Part shown: positions 7,093-13,913 of the stretch, in pieces | Numbering within the stretch: the stretch's first letter is position 1 | How the letters are laid out: the number at the start of each line of letters is the position of its first letter | Origin: Pseudomonadota bacterium | GTDB taxonomy: Bacteria; Pseudomonadota; Alphaproteobacteria; Rhodospirillales; Magnetospirillaceae | Length of the DNA stretch: 21,541 nt | Direction: 5' to 3' | Assembly: GCA_023458315.1 (NCBI GenBank) | Contig: JAEXAH010000135.1 | Location: 1-21,541 of the forward strand | Translations under genes and position numbers: made by a program | Notes under the pieces: model-generated | Seen by the model: only the letters and a program-made list of their open reading frames with translations | The model's database searches: none | Told to the model about the DNA's origin: nothing

Positions 7093-8700
7093 TCAGTCCT
7101 TGCCGACGATGGCGCCCAGGCCGTGGCCGCGCGGGTCGCTGGCCACCTTGCATTTCTGGAAGCTGGGATCGCCCGAGCCGCAATACAGCGCCTGCACCCG
7201 GCTGGGGATGGGCACCGCCTTGACCTCGTGGCCGCGCTTGCTCAGCGGCGCGGCGTCGGCGGCACGCTCGCCGCTTTCCACGAAGGCGATGTCGGGGGCG
7301 CCGGAATGGTGCACGCGCGGCTGGGCCACCGCCGCGTCCACCGCCACCTTGTCCACCACGGCGGCCATCATGGTCTGCACCAGGGCGGTCGGCGCGGTGA
7401 CGCCGCCGCTGGCGGCGCCGACGAACCGCACCTCGCGCGAGGGGGCGTTGTACACCACCACCGGGCCGATGGCGCCGGGGCCGCTGGACAGGCCGGGCAC
7501 CGCCGCCAGCATCATGCCGGTGCCGGGGGCCATGCGGCCGTTGCCGAACAGGCCATAGGTGGTGACGTTGCAGGACACCGCGTTGCCATAGGAATCCATG
7601 GCCGCCACGCTGGCGGCGGGGATGGCGTCGGCGGCCTTGGCCGCCTCGACCGGCACGTGCTTTTCCGGATTGTAATTGGCCATCAGCCCCTCGGCCCGGG
7701 ACTTGTCGGCCAGACCGGCCGCCTGTTCGTTGGGCCAGCCATGGGGCTGCATCCAGCGCGAGCGGTCGGCGAAGGCGCGGGCGGCGGCCTCGGCCAGCAA
7801 ATGCGGCTTCTCGTCGGCGGCGGCGCTTTCCCAGCGCCCCGCCACCTGGGCGGTGATGGCGGCGGCCACGGCGCCCGCCACGGCGGGCGGCGGCGCGAAT
7901 ACGGCGGTGTCGTGGCCGATCTCGACGCTCAGCCCTTCGCGCAGGGCGGGACGCAGGTCGCGCAAATCCTCGGCGGTCAGGGTGCCGCCCGCCTGGGCGA
8001 CGGCGGCCATGATCTCGCGCGACAGGGTGCCGCCATAGAAATCGCCGGGGCTGCGGCGCAGACGGGCCAGCAGGGTCGCCAGATCGCGCTGCTCGAACAC
8101 CTGCCCCTCGGCCAGCGGGCGGCCGCCGGGCAGGAACACCTGACGGGCGGCGGGATCGCCCGCCAGCAGATTGGCGGCGCGGGCCACGTCGGCGGCGAAG
8201 GCGCGCGACACCGGCATGCCCATGCGGGCCAGACGCTCGGGCTCGGCCAGCAATTGTTCCCAGCGCAGCTTGCCATAACGCGCGTGCAGGGCGTAGAATC
8301 CGCGGACATTGGCCGGAACGGCGCTGGGATTGCGCGACGCGCCCGAGGCGGCCGAGGGAGGCGCCATGAATTCGACAATTTCGGCGCGCTTCTTTTCCTT
8401 GTCATAGACGACGCAGACGCCGCCACCGCCAAGACTGGCAGTTGACGGCTGGGTCACGGCCATCGTGAAATAGGCCGCGACCGCAGCATCGGCGGCGGTG
8501 CCGCCAGCCGACAGAACGTCGCGGGCGGCCAGCACGGCGCGGGGTTCGTCGGCGGCGGCCATGCCGCCGAAGCCGGTGACGTAGCCGATGGTGCCCACCG
8601 GCTTGCTTTCGCCGCATCCGGCCAACAGCGCCAACAGGGAAGCCGCGCAGGCGGCACGACGGGACAGACGACCGACCGACGGAGAGAGGCTCTTGTTCAC
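7093..8700 (-). CDS. Gamma-glutamyltransferase-like lipoprotein, catalytic Thr apparently missing
   Basis: The frame encodes 535 residues from a GTG at 8700 (AAGGA upstream). The N-terminus is a lipoprotein signal with lipobox LAGC and C29, so the protein should be lipid-anchored in the periplasm. GGT-family features follow: GYVTGFGGMAAADEPRAVLAARDVLSAGGTAADAAVA, ASLGGGGVCVVYD, FLPGGRPLAEGQVFEQRDLATLL, GDFYGG, the YGNAVSCNVTTYGLFGNGRMAPGTG block, and an ASGGVTAPTALVQ segment. GGTs mature by self-cleavage at a Thr found seven residues before the D of the DxxGNAV motif; here that position and the next are A362-A363, followed by S364. The protein may therefore be an unprocessed, non-hydrolytic relative or use Ser. 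It heads an operon with the aminotransferase, and its start overlaps the divergent protease gene. Family call is firm; activity is doubtful. Confidence 0.85.
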   Translation of the reverse strand: MNKSLSPSVGRLSRRAACAASLLALLAGCGESKPVGTIGYVTGFGGMAAADEPRAVLAARDVLSAGGTAADAAVAAYFTMAVTQPSTASLGGGGVCVVYDKEKKRAEIVEFMAPPSAASGASRNPSAVPANVRGFYALHARYGKLRWEQLLAEPERLARMGMPVSRAFAADVARAANLLAGDPAARQVFLPGGRPLAEGQVFEQRDLATLLARLRRSPGDFYGGTLSREIMAAVAQAGGTLTAEDLRDLRPALREGLSVEIGHDTAVFAPPPAVAGAVAAAITAQVAGRWESAAADEKPHLLAEAAARAFADRSRWMQPHGWPNEQAAGLADKSRAEGLMANYNPEKHVPVEAAKAADAIPAASVAAMDSYGNAVSCNVTTYGLFGNGRMAPGTGMMLAAVPGLSSGPGAIGPVVVYNAPSREVRFVGAASGGVTAPTALVQTMMAAVVDKVAVDAAVAQPRVHHSGAPDIAFVESGERAADAAPLSKRGHEVKAVPIPSRVQALYCGSGDPSFQKCKVASDPRGHGLGAIVGKD

Positions 8701-10060
8701 ACGCTTGTTCCTTCTGGCAACCCTGGTGCTGGCGCTGGTGGCGCCGCCGAGCACGCCCGCTTTCGCCCAGCAGACAGGTCGGCGGAGCTTCATTCGCGAC
8801 GCGGAGGTGGAAAATACCATTCGCGCGTATGCGACGCCACTGTTCCAGGCGGCGGGGCTGGACCCCGACGCGGTGCGCGTGCATCTGCTGGTGGACCCCA
8901 GCCTGAACGCCTTTGTGGCGGGCGGCCAGAACATGTTCTTCCACACCGGCCTGCTGATCCGGGCCGAACATCCCGGCCAGTTGATCGGCGTCATCGCCCA
9001 CGAAACCGGCCACATCTCGGGCGGGCATCTGATCCGCATCCAGGACGCGGTGGGCAACGCCTCGACCGAGGCGCTGATGGGCATGCTGCTGGGCGCCGCC
9101 CTGGGCGCCGCCTCGGGCCGGGGCGATCTGGGCGCGGCGGTGATGATGGGCAGCCAGGAAGCGGCCATGCGCAACCTGATGGCCTTTTCCCGCACCCAGG
9201 AAGGCTCGGCCGATCAGGCGGGCCTGTCGTTCCTGGACACCACCCGGCAATCGGCCAAGGGCTTCCTGGAATTCTTCGAGATCCTGGGCGACCAGGAATT
9301 GCTGGTGGCGGCCCGCCAGGACCCCTATGTGCGCACCCACCCGCTGACCCGCGACCGCGTCGCCAACGTGCGCGACCACGTCAGCCGGTCGCCCTACAGC
9401 AACAATCCCCAGCGCCCCGATTTCATCGAGATGCACAAGCGCATGCGCGCCAAGCTGTTCGCCTTCCTGGAATCGCCGGTGCGCACCTATCAGCGCTACA
9501 AGGAAACCGACACCAGCCTGGAATCCCGCTATGCCCGCGCCATCGCCGCCTATCGCAAGCCGGACCTGGATACCGCCCTGCCGCTGATCGACGGTCTGAT
9601 CGCCGAACGGCCCGCCGATCCCTATTTCTGGGAACTCAAGGGCCAGATGCTGTTCGAGAACGGCCGTGGCGCCGAGGCGCTGGAACCCTATCGCAATGCC
9701 GTCAAGCACCTGCCCGACAACGCCCTGCTGCGCATCGGGCTGGCCCAGGTCGAGGTGGAACAGGAAGACCCCGCCTTGCTGGACGACGCCAAGGCCCAAC
9801 TGACCAAGGCGTTGCAGAGCGAACCCCAGAACCACGGCGGCTGGCGCCTGCTGGGCATCACCTACAACCGCCTGGGCGACGAGGGCATGGCCGCCTATGC
9901 CATGGCCGAGCAGACCCTGCTGGAAGGCCGCCTGACCGACGCCGCCTTCCACGCGGGCAAGGCCGAACGCCTGTTGCCCCGTTCCGGCGCCGTGTGGCTG
10001 CGCATCCAGGACATCAAGGAACGCGCCTCGCAGGTCAAGGAGCAGCGCGACAGAAGATAA
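8693..10060 (+). CDS. Periplasmic M48 metalloprotease with TPR repeats (BepA/YfgC-like)
   Basis: The product of 455 residues starts with a Sec signal peptide (FTRLFLLATLVLALVAPPSTPAFA, cleavage after AFA). The zinc site HETGH is at residues 103-107 and the third ligand is E170 in EGSADQAG, as in M48 proteases. A glycine/alanine-rich loop (GMLLGAALGAASGRG) lies between them. Residues about 290-445 form TPR helices (ALPLIDGLIAERPADPYFWELKGQMLFENGR and following). BepA in E. coli does quality control of outer-membrane assembly, especially LptD, and this is the likely role. The start is a TTG at 8693 with GGAGAGAGG upstream; it overlaps the 5' end of the divergent GGT-like gene by 8 bp. An ATG at 8588 would put a hydrophilic tail ahead of the signal peptide, so I reject it. 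The last codons (EQRDRR) fall in a tandem repeat. Confidence 0.92.
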   Translation: MFTRLFLLATLVLALVAPPSTPAFAQQTGRRSFIRDAEVENTIRAYATPLFQAAGLDPDAVRVHLLVDPSLNAFVAGGQNMFFHTGLLIRAEHPGQLIGVIAHETGHISGGHLIRIQDAVGNASTEALMGMLLGAALGAASGRGDLGAAVMMGSQEAAMRNLMAFSRTQEGSADQAGLSFLDTTRQSAKGFLEFFEILGDQELLVAARQDPYVRTHPLTRDRVANVRDHVSRSPYSNNPQRPDFIEMHKRMRAKLFAFLESPVRTYQRYKETDTSLESRYARAIAAYRKPDLDTALPLIDGLIAERPADPYFWELKGQMLFENGRGAEALEPYRNAVKHLPDNALLRIGLAQVEVEQEDPALLDDAKAQLTKALQSEPQNHGGWRLLGITYNRLGDEGMAAYAMAEQTLLEGRLTDAAFHAGKAERLLPRSGAVWLRIQDIKERASQVKEQRDRR

Positions 10061-10134
10061 ACAGGCAGCGCGACAGAAGATAAACAGGCAGCGCGACAGA
10101 CGGTAAAACAGGCAGCGCGACCCGCGTTGAACCG
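10042..10134. repeat. 23-bp tandem repeat across the protease stop codon
   Basis: Two identical 23-bp copies (10042-10064, 10065-10087), each starting GCAGCGCGACAGAAGATAAA, are followed by a 24-bp variant (10088-10111) and a decayed fourth copy from 10112; traces of GGCGCGAC continue to about 10143. The TAA stop of the M48 gene lies in the first copy, so the repeat supplies the final residues of the protein and the start of its 3' untranslated region. Adjacent copies share no spacer, so this is not a CRISPR. Confidence 0.85.
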
Positions 10135-10236
10135 ACGGCGCGACCGCAGATGAATCGTATACACCCGCCGGGGCTTGTCGGCCGTGTCCCAATCGGCCAA
10201 TATGCCCGGGCTTTCGTGACCGGAGTTCCATCACAG

Positions 10237-11025
10237 ATGATCCGCAAGTCTTTCGGCGCCCTCGGCGCCCTCGCCCTCGGCCTGACCCTGGCTGGCACCG
10301 CCATGGCCCAGGAAACCCAGAAAAGCTTCGACAAGCAGCAGGCCGAGGACATCGGCAAGATCGTCCGCGTCTATCTGATGGAGCACCCCGAGGTCATCGC
10401 CGACGCCATCGAGGCGCTGCGCGAGAAGATGCGCGCCCAGGCCGAGGTCGACGCCAAGAAGGCCATCGAATCCCGCAAGGACGAAATCTTCAACGCCAAG
10501 GACGACCCGGTCGCCGGCAATGCCAAGGGCGACGTGGTGGTGGTCGAGTTCTTCGACTACAATTGCCCGTATTGCAAGGTGGTGCTGGACCCCATGCTGG
10601 ACGCCGCCAAAGCCGACGGCAAGACCCGCGTCGTCTTCAAGGAAATGCCCATCCTGTCCGAGGATTCGGCCACCGCCGCCCGCGTCGCCCTGGCCGCCAA
10701 GAAGCAGGGCAAGTACGACGAGGTGCACCGCGCCTTCATGAAGTATCGCGGCAAGCTGGATGAAAAGACCATCTTCCGTCTGGCGGGCGAGGCCGGGGCC
10801 AATGTCGACCAGATCAAGAAGGACATGATGGCCCCCGAGATCGCCGCCCAACTCAAGAAGAACGTCGAACTGGCGCACGCCCTGGACATCACCTCGACCC
10901 CCAGCTTCATCGTTGCCGGGGCCGAAGGCCAGGCCGCCCGCACCCTGTCGGGCGCCGTCGAGGGCCAGGTGTTCCGTCAGTTGATCGAGATCACCCGCAA
11001 GGGCGGCAAGCTGGGCAACCAGTAA
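10237..11025 (+). CDS. DsbA/ScsC-like periplasmic thiol-disulfide oxidoreductase
   Basis: The 262-residue product has a signal peptide (MIRKSFGALGALALGLTLAGTAMA, cut before Q25). Residues about 28-85 form a charged helical N-terminal segment like the ScsC oligomerisation domain (EDIGKIVRVYLMEHPEVIADAIEALREKMRAQ). A thioredoxin fold follows with VVEFFDYNCPYCK, active site C110-P-Y-C113, and the cis-proline loop TSTP (P222). Such proteins oxidise or isomerise disulfides of periplasmic proteins; the N-terminal helix suggests a multimer and perhaps isomerase activity, by analogy with Proteus ScsC. The ATG at 10237 begins the signal peptide; an in-frame ATG at 10150 would add 29 residues ahead of it and is rejected. 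No DsbB-like partner is in the window. A strong terminator follows. Confidence 0.9.
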   Translation: MIRKSFGALGALALGLTLAGTAMAQETQKSFDKQQAEDIGKIVRVYLMEHPEVIADAIEALREKMRAQAEVDAKKAIESRKDEIFNAKDDPVAGNAKGDVVVVEFFDYNCPYCKVVLDPMLDAAKADGKTRVVFKEMPILSEDSATAARVALAAKKQGKYDEVHRAFMKYRGKLDEKTIFRLAGEAGANVDQIKKDMMAPEIAAQLKKNVELAHALDITSTPSFIVAGAEGQAARTLSGAVEGQVFRQLIEITRKGGKLGNQ

Positions 11026-11043
11026 CCCCTGTTGCGGACCAGG

Positions 11044-11080
11044 AAAAGGGGGACCTGCGCGGGCAGGTCCCCCTTTTTTT
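11044..11080 (+). terminator. Strong intrinsic terminator after the DsbA-like gene
   Basis: GGGGGACCTGC (11048-11058) pairs exactly with GCAGGTCCCCC (11063-11073) around a four-base loop, with A's before and seven T's after (11074-11080). Confidence 0.95.
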
Positions 11081-11146
11081 CATTTTCCCGGTCATGGCAC
11101 CTCGGATTGGGGCATCGCGCCTTAAATCGGACACATCCTTTGTTAT

Positions 11147-11208
11147 CCGTCATTGCCGGGCTTGACCCGGCAATCCATGGCCCCCCGGGTCAAGCCCGGG
11201 GGTGACGG
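11147..11208. repeat. Extragenic palindromic repeat (REP-like)
   Basis: Arms CCGTCA (11147-11152) and TGACGG (11203-11208) enclose CCGGGCTTGACCCGG and, inverted, CCGGGTCAAGCCCGG, separated by about 14 bases; each inner arm is also partly self-complementary. Such GTCATTGCCGGGCTTGACCCGG elements are common between genes in many alphaproteobacteria, from my memory of their genomes. Further out, TTAAATC (11122-11128) and GATTTAA (11226-11232) are inverted as well and may mark the full element. It fills the gap between two convergent transcripts. Confidence 0.75.
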
Positions 11209-11243
11209 GAAATGAGAACGCCTCAGATTTAAAGCTGGGCGCC

Positions 11244-11639
11244 CTAATTCAGCCGTTCCACCATCTGTTCCTCGATCCGCGCGATGCGCTGATACAGGCG
11301 GAACGAACGGTCGAGCAGACTGCGCAGGCTGCGCGGCAGGGTCTGGTCGGCGGCGAAGGTTTCATCCAGGCAGACATCGGCCCCCGACAGGCGGTTGGCG
11401 TCGGCCAGGGCCTCGCCCGCCTCCACCTCGCCTTCGTGCACGGCGCGCTGCATCATCAGCCACGCCATCACCTGGGTCAGACGGGACGTGACCCGCATGG
11501 CCTCGCACGACATGCGCAGCCCGGCGTGGGCACCCGCCCGTTCGCGCTCGCGCCGCTCCACATAGGCCATGTAGTTGCGGGCCTCGACCATCAGGTCGAT
11601 GGTTTCGTCATAGGTCTTGCGGAAATAGGTCGGCGGCAT
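11244..11639 (-). CDS. rcdA: DUF1465 protein, RcdA-type regulator of CtrA degradation
   Basis: The 131-residue product matches RcdA/DUF1465 over its full length: YFRKTYDETIDLMVEARNYMAYVERRER, LRMSCEAMRVTSRLTQVMAWLMMQRAVHEGE, LSGADVCLDE, LPRSLRSLLDRSFRLYQRIARIEEQM. In Caulobacter RcdA is an adaptor that, with CpdR and PopA, presents the cell-cycle regulator CtrA and other substrates to ClpXP; the fold is a three-helix bundle. Caulobacter RcdA has an extended disordered tail, which this shorter protein appears to lack, so its substrate set may differ. The ATG at 11639 has GGAGG nine bases upstream. It is divergent from the small heat-shock gene and converges on the DsbA-like gene across a palindromic repeat. 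Confidence 0.88.
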   Translation of the reverse strand: MPPTYFRKTYDETIDLMVEARNYMAYVERRERERAGAHAGLRMSCEAMRVTSRLTQVMAWLMMQRAVHEGEVEAGEALADANRLSGADVCLDETFAADQTLPRSLRSLLDRSFRLYQRIARIEEQMVERLN

Positions 11640-11726
11640 GGCTCGGAACCTCCATGGCGTCAGCCGCCCCCAGCCGGCCTGTTGCTGTCAGACTACGCCC
11701 ACCCCCAGACCAAGGCGATAGGTGCG

Positions 11727-11749
11727 TTGGTATGGGGCATGCCTACCAA
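11727..11749. promoter_or_regulatory. Palindromic site between rcdA and the hsp20 gene
   Basis: TTGGTA (11727-11732) and TACCAA (11744-11749) are exact inverted arms with an 11-base centre containing GCATGC. The site is about 90 bp from the rcdA start and 20 bp upstream of the sigma-32 promoter, where it could act on either gene. No regulator can be named. Confidence 0.3.
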
Positions 11750-11769
11750 GGAAGGAGGTCGCGGCGGCT

Positions 11770-11797
11770 CTTGACGGACCGCGTCCTCCCCTTATGT
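11770..11797 (+). promoter_or_regulatory. Heat-shock (sigma-32) promoter of the hsp20 gene
   Basis: CTTG (11770-11773), exactly 17 bp, then CTTATGT (11791-11797). This is a full match to the alphaproteobacterial RpoH consensus as I recall it, CTTG-N17/18-CYTATNT. Transcription would start near 11803, leaving a leader of about 90 bases before the ATG. Confidence 0.75.
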
Positions 11798-11802
11798 CAA
11801 AT

Positions 11803-11892
11803 ATGCACGGCCGCCGATTGCGGGGCCGCGCGGCGGTGCCCGCCGGGAGACCGCCCCCACCATTCTGGTTGCTTCGCTAGGAGGACTGGACC
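11803..11892 (+). promoter_or_regulatory. Candidate ROSE-like RNA thermometer in the hsp20 leader
   Basis: The leader can fold into a GC-rich 5' hairpin (GGCCGCCG near 11809 with CGGCGGTG near 11831). At its 3' end the Shine-Dalgarno AGGAGG (11879-11884) can be covered either by CCATTCT (11860-11866, with a bulged A and a G-U pair) or by TTGCT (11869-11873, with a bulged G). A UUGCU facing the SD with a bulged G is the signature of ROSE thermometers, which are frequent upstream of alphaproteobacterial hsp20 genes. The SD to ATG spacing is eight bases. The folding was done by eye. Confidence 0.5.
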
Positions 11893-12369
11893 ATGCGACC
11901 CTTCGATCTTTCCCCCCTGTTCCGTTCCACCGTCGGCTTCGACCACCTGTCGCGCATGCTGGACGCCGCGCAGCGCGTGGACGATTCCGCCTTCTCGTAT
12001 CCGCCCTACAACATCGAGAAGCTGTCGGACGACGATTACCGCATCACCATGGCCGTCGCCGGTTTCGCCGAAAGCGACCTGGAGATCACCGTGCACGACC
12101 GCTCGCTGATCATCACCGGCAAGGCCAAGCGCGAAGAGGAAACCGCGCAGTATCTGCATCGCGGCATCGCCGGACGGTCGTTCGAACGCCGCTTCGAACT
12201 GGCCGACCACATCCGCGTCGAGGGTGCCGACCTGGCCAACGGCCTGTTGCACGTCACCCTGAAGCGCGAGGTGCCGGAACAGATGAAACCCCGCACGATC
12301 CGCATCGAGGCGGCGCCGCCCGCCGCCACCAAGGCGATCGAGGGGACGACCGCCGACAAGGCGGCCTGA
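11893..12369 (+). CDS. Small heat-shock protein, Hsp20/IbpA family
   Basis: The 158-residue product is an ATP-independent holdase that binds unfolding proteins in the cytoplasm. The N-terminal LSPLFRSTVGFDHLSRML and YPPYNIEKLSDDDYRITMAVAGFAESDLEI are typical of IbpA-type class A proteins. The alpha-crystallin domain covers about residues 35-125 and includes the LIITGKAKREEE strand and the conserved NGLLHVTLKREVPE near its end. The C-terminal I-x-I anchor is present as RTIRIE, and a short Ala-rich tail follows. The ATG at 11893 has AGGAGG at ideal distance. A sigma-32 promoter and thermometer-like leader upstream suggest two-layer heat control, and a perfect terminator follows, so the gene is monocistronic. 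Confidence 0.96.
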   Translation: MRPFDLSPLFRSTVGFDHLSRMLDAAQRVDDSAFSYPPYNIEKLSDDDYRITMAVAGFAESDLEITVHDRSLIITGKAKREEETAQYLHRGIAGRSFERRFELADHIRVEGADLANGLLHVTLKREVPEQMKPRTIRIEAAPPAATKAIEGTTADKAA

Positions 12370-12376
12370 ACACCCC

Positions 12377-12406
12377 GGGGCGCCGGACCATCCGGCGCCC
12401 CTTTTC
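12377..12406 (+). terminator. Intrinsic terminator of the hsp20 gene
   Basis: GGGGCGCCGGA (12377-12387) pairs perfectly with TCCGGCGCCCC (12391-12401) around a three-base loop, then TTTTC. It lies between convergent stop codons, but a T run is present on the plus side only. Confidence 0.9.
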
Positions 12407-12411
12407 GGTGC

Positions 12412-12843
12412 TCAGCGATGCCGTTCGAACATCGCCCGCAAGGCGGCGGGAATGGGGGTCGGGCGCTGGTCGTCGCGGGTGACGAAGACATGCACCCAAT
12501 GGCCCTCGGCCGCCGGTTCGTCGCCGCCTTCCTCGAACAGCGCGATGCCGTAGCGCACCGAACTGGTGCCCAATTGCTCGACCCGCAGGGCCGCCGTCAC
12601 CGGATGGGGCCACGACAGCGGCCGCCGGAACCGGCACAGGCTTTCGGCGGCGAACGGCACCACCGGATCGTTCATCAGGTCCACTTCCCCGGCCCGCATC
12701 AGGAATTCCACCACCGCCAGTTCGAAGAAGCGGTAGTACTCCACATTGTTGACGTGGCCGAACATGTCGTTATCCGACCAGCGGGTCTGGATGTTGCAGT
12801 AAAAGCGATAATCGCCACGGCGGGTGGGTTCGGGGCGGGTCAT
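12412..12843 (-). CDS. Acyl-CoA thioesterase, hotdog fold (4HBT family)
   Basis: The 143-residue product has the 4-hydroxybenzoyl-CoA thioesterase pattern: TRWSDNDMFGHVNNVEYYRFFELAVVEFL, with D26 at the place of the catalytic aspartate, followed by strands with CRFRRPLSWPHPVTAALRVEQLGTSSVRYGIALFE and HVFVTRDDQRPTPIP. It probably hydrolyses an acyl-CoA in the cytoplasm; the acyl group is not predictable. The ATG at 12843 has AAGGAG upstream, and its start is 14 bases past the stop of the 3-hydroxybutyrate dehydrogenase gene, so the two share a transcript. The frame runs upstream into that gene's end, but those codons are shadow. Being last in a polyhydroxybutyrate-related operon suggests a role with short acyl-CoAs, which is inference. 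Confidence 0.9.
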   Translation of the reverse strand: MTRPEPTRRGDYRFYCNIQTRWSDNDMFGHVNNVEYYRFFELAVVEFLMRAGEVDLMNDPVVPFAAESLCRFRRPLSWPHPVTAALRVEQLGTSSVRYGIALFEEGGDEPAAEGHWVHVFVTRDDQRPTPIPAALRAMFERHR

Positions 12844-12857
12844 GGAACTCCTTATGA

Positions 12858-13640
12858 TTATTGAACGGTCCAGCCGCCATCCATGGTCAGGGCGGAACCG
12901 GTCATGTTGTCGGCGGCGGGCGAGCACAGGAACAGCGCCATCTCGCCGATCTGTTCCGGGGTGGTGAAACGGCGCGACGGCTGTTTCTCGCCCAGCATCT
13001 GCTCGCGCGCCTGATCCTGGCTGATGCCCTGAGCGGCGGCGCGGGCCTCGATCTGCGCCTGGACCAGCGGCGTCAGCACCCAGCCGGGGCAGATGGCGTT
13101 GCAGGTGACGGCGCCCTGGGCGTTTTCCAGGGCCACCACCTTGGTCAACCCGATCAGCCCATGCTTGGACGCCACATAGGCCGCCTTGTTGGCCGAGGCG
13201 ACCAGACCGTGGGCCGAAGCGATGTTGACGATGCGGCCCCAGCCGCGCGCCTGCATTCCCGGCAGCGCCGTGCGGATGGTGTGGAAGGCCGAGGACAGGT
13301 TGACGGCGATGACCGCGTCCCAGCGTTCGGCGGGAAAGTCCTGGACCGCCGCCACGTGCTGGATACCGGCGTTGTTGACCAGCACGTCCACCCCGCCCAG
13401 CGCCATTTCGGCGTTGTGGATCAGCGCGGCGCAGGCGTCGGGGTCGCGCAGATCGGCATTGTCGTACAGCACGCGCACGCCGAATTCCCGTTCCAGATCC
13501 AGCCGCAGCCGTTCGATCCCGGCGGCGTCGCCCAGGCCGTTGAGGACCAGTGTCGCCCCCTGGGCGGCGAAGGCGCGGGCGATGCCCAGGCCGATGCCGC
13601 TGGTGGACCCGGTGACGATGACGTTCTTGCCCTTGACCAT
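12858..13640 (-). CDS. bdhA: D-3-hydroxybutyrate dehydrogenase (SDR family)
   Basis: The 260-residue product oxidises D-3-hydroxybutyrate to acetoacetate with NAD+, a step in using stored polyhydroxybutyrate. The Rossmann motif TGSTSGIGLG is at the N-terminus, NNAGIQHV in the middle, and the catalytic set is S in NIASAHG, Y155 and K159 in AAYVASKHG, at the positions known for Pseudomonas 3HBDH. Other family marks are CPGWVLTPLV, QARE..LGEKQPSRRFTTPEQIG and the C-terminal GSALTMDGGWTVQ; the whole length is 260, as usual. The ATG at 13640 has AGGAG seven bases upstream; the frame extends further upstream over the DUF1192 gene but without homology. It lies 10 bp after DUF1192 and upstream of the thioesterase, making a three-gene operon. 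Confidence 0.95.
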   Translation of the reverse strand: MVKGKNVIVTGSTSGIGLGIARAFAAQGATLVLNGLGDAAGIERLRLDLEREFGVRVLYDNADLRDPDACAALIHNAEMALGGVDVLVNNAGIQHVAAVQDFPAERWDAVIAVNLSSAFHTIRTALPGMQARGWGRIVNIASAHGLVASANKAAYVASKHGLIGLTKVVALENAQGAVTCNAICPGWVLTPLVQAQIEARAAAQGISQDQAREQMLGEKQPSRRFTTPEQIGEMALFLCSPAADNMTGSALTMDGGWTVQ

Positions 13641-13650
13641 GGCGCGGCTC

Positions 13651-13833
13651 CTATTTCCTGAAGAAGCTTTCGGCGCCCGCGCGGGCCGATTGCCTGGCGG
13701 TGATGGCGGCGCGGGCGCGGGCGATCTCGGCCTCCAATTCCCCGATATAGGCATTCAGTTCGGCCACGCCCATGGTGTCCAGGTTGCGCGGGGCCACGAT
13801 CCTGTTCTTCGTCTCCGCTTCGTCCCAATCCAT
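13651..13833 (-). CDS. DUF1192 small protein
   Basis: The 60-residue protein begins MDWDEAETKN and has the family core VAELNAYIGELEAEIARARAAI, a short coiled-coil-like helix, ending in SFFRK. This is DUF1192, a small alphaproteobacterial family of unknown function. The ATG at 13833 has GGAGG at good distance; a longer frame reaching 13914 would begin inside the opposite gene's start and is rejected. It is the first gene of the operon with bdhA and the thioesterase, 80 bp from the divergent oxidoreductase. Confidence 0.88.
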   Translation of the reverse strand: MDWDEAETKNRIVAPRNLDTMGVAELNAYIGELEAEIARARAAITARQSARAGAESFFRK

Positions 13834-13913
13834 GATTGCCTCCGCACTTGCGCTTGTTGCCCGAACGTACCAGATTGGCCGCCCAACCGACAGGTGACGA
13901 GGGGTATTAAACA

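Noticed and set aside
5628..7223. A 531-codon plus-strand frame over the aminotransferase
   Set aside because: Arg/His/Gly-rich shadow without motifs; the minus strand encodes a complete aminotransferase with all catalytic residues.
10042..10134. Possible CRISPR array
   Set aside because: Copies are directly adjacent with no spacers, and there are no cas genes.
8402..10234. A minus-strand frame antisense to the protease, with a repeating LSRCLF-type start
   Set aside because: The repeated residues simply come from the 23-bp tandem repeat read backwards; no protein family is visible.
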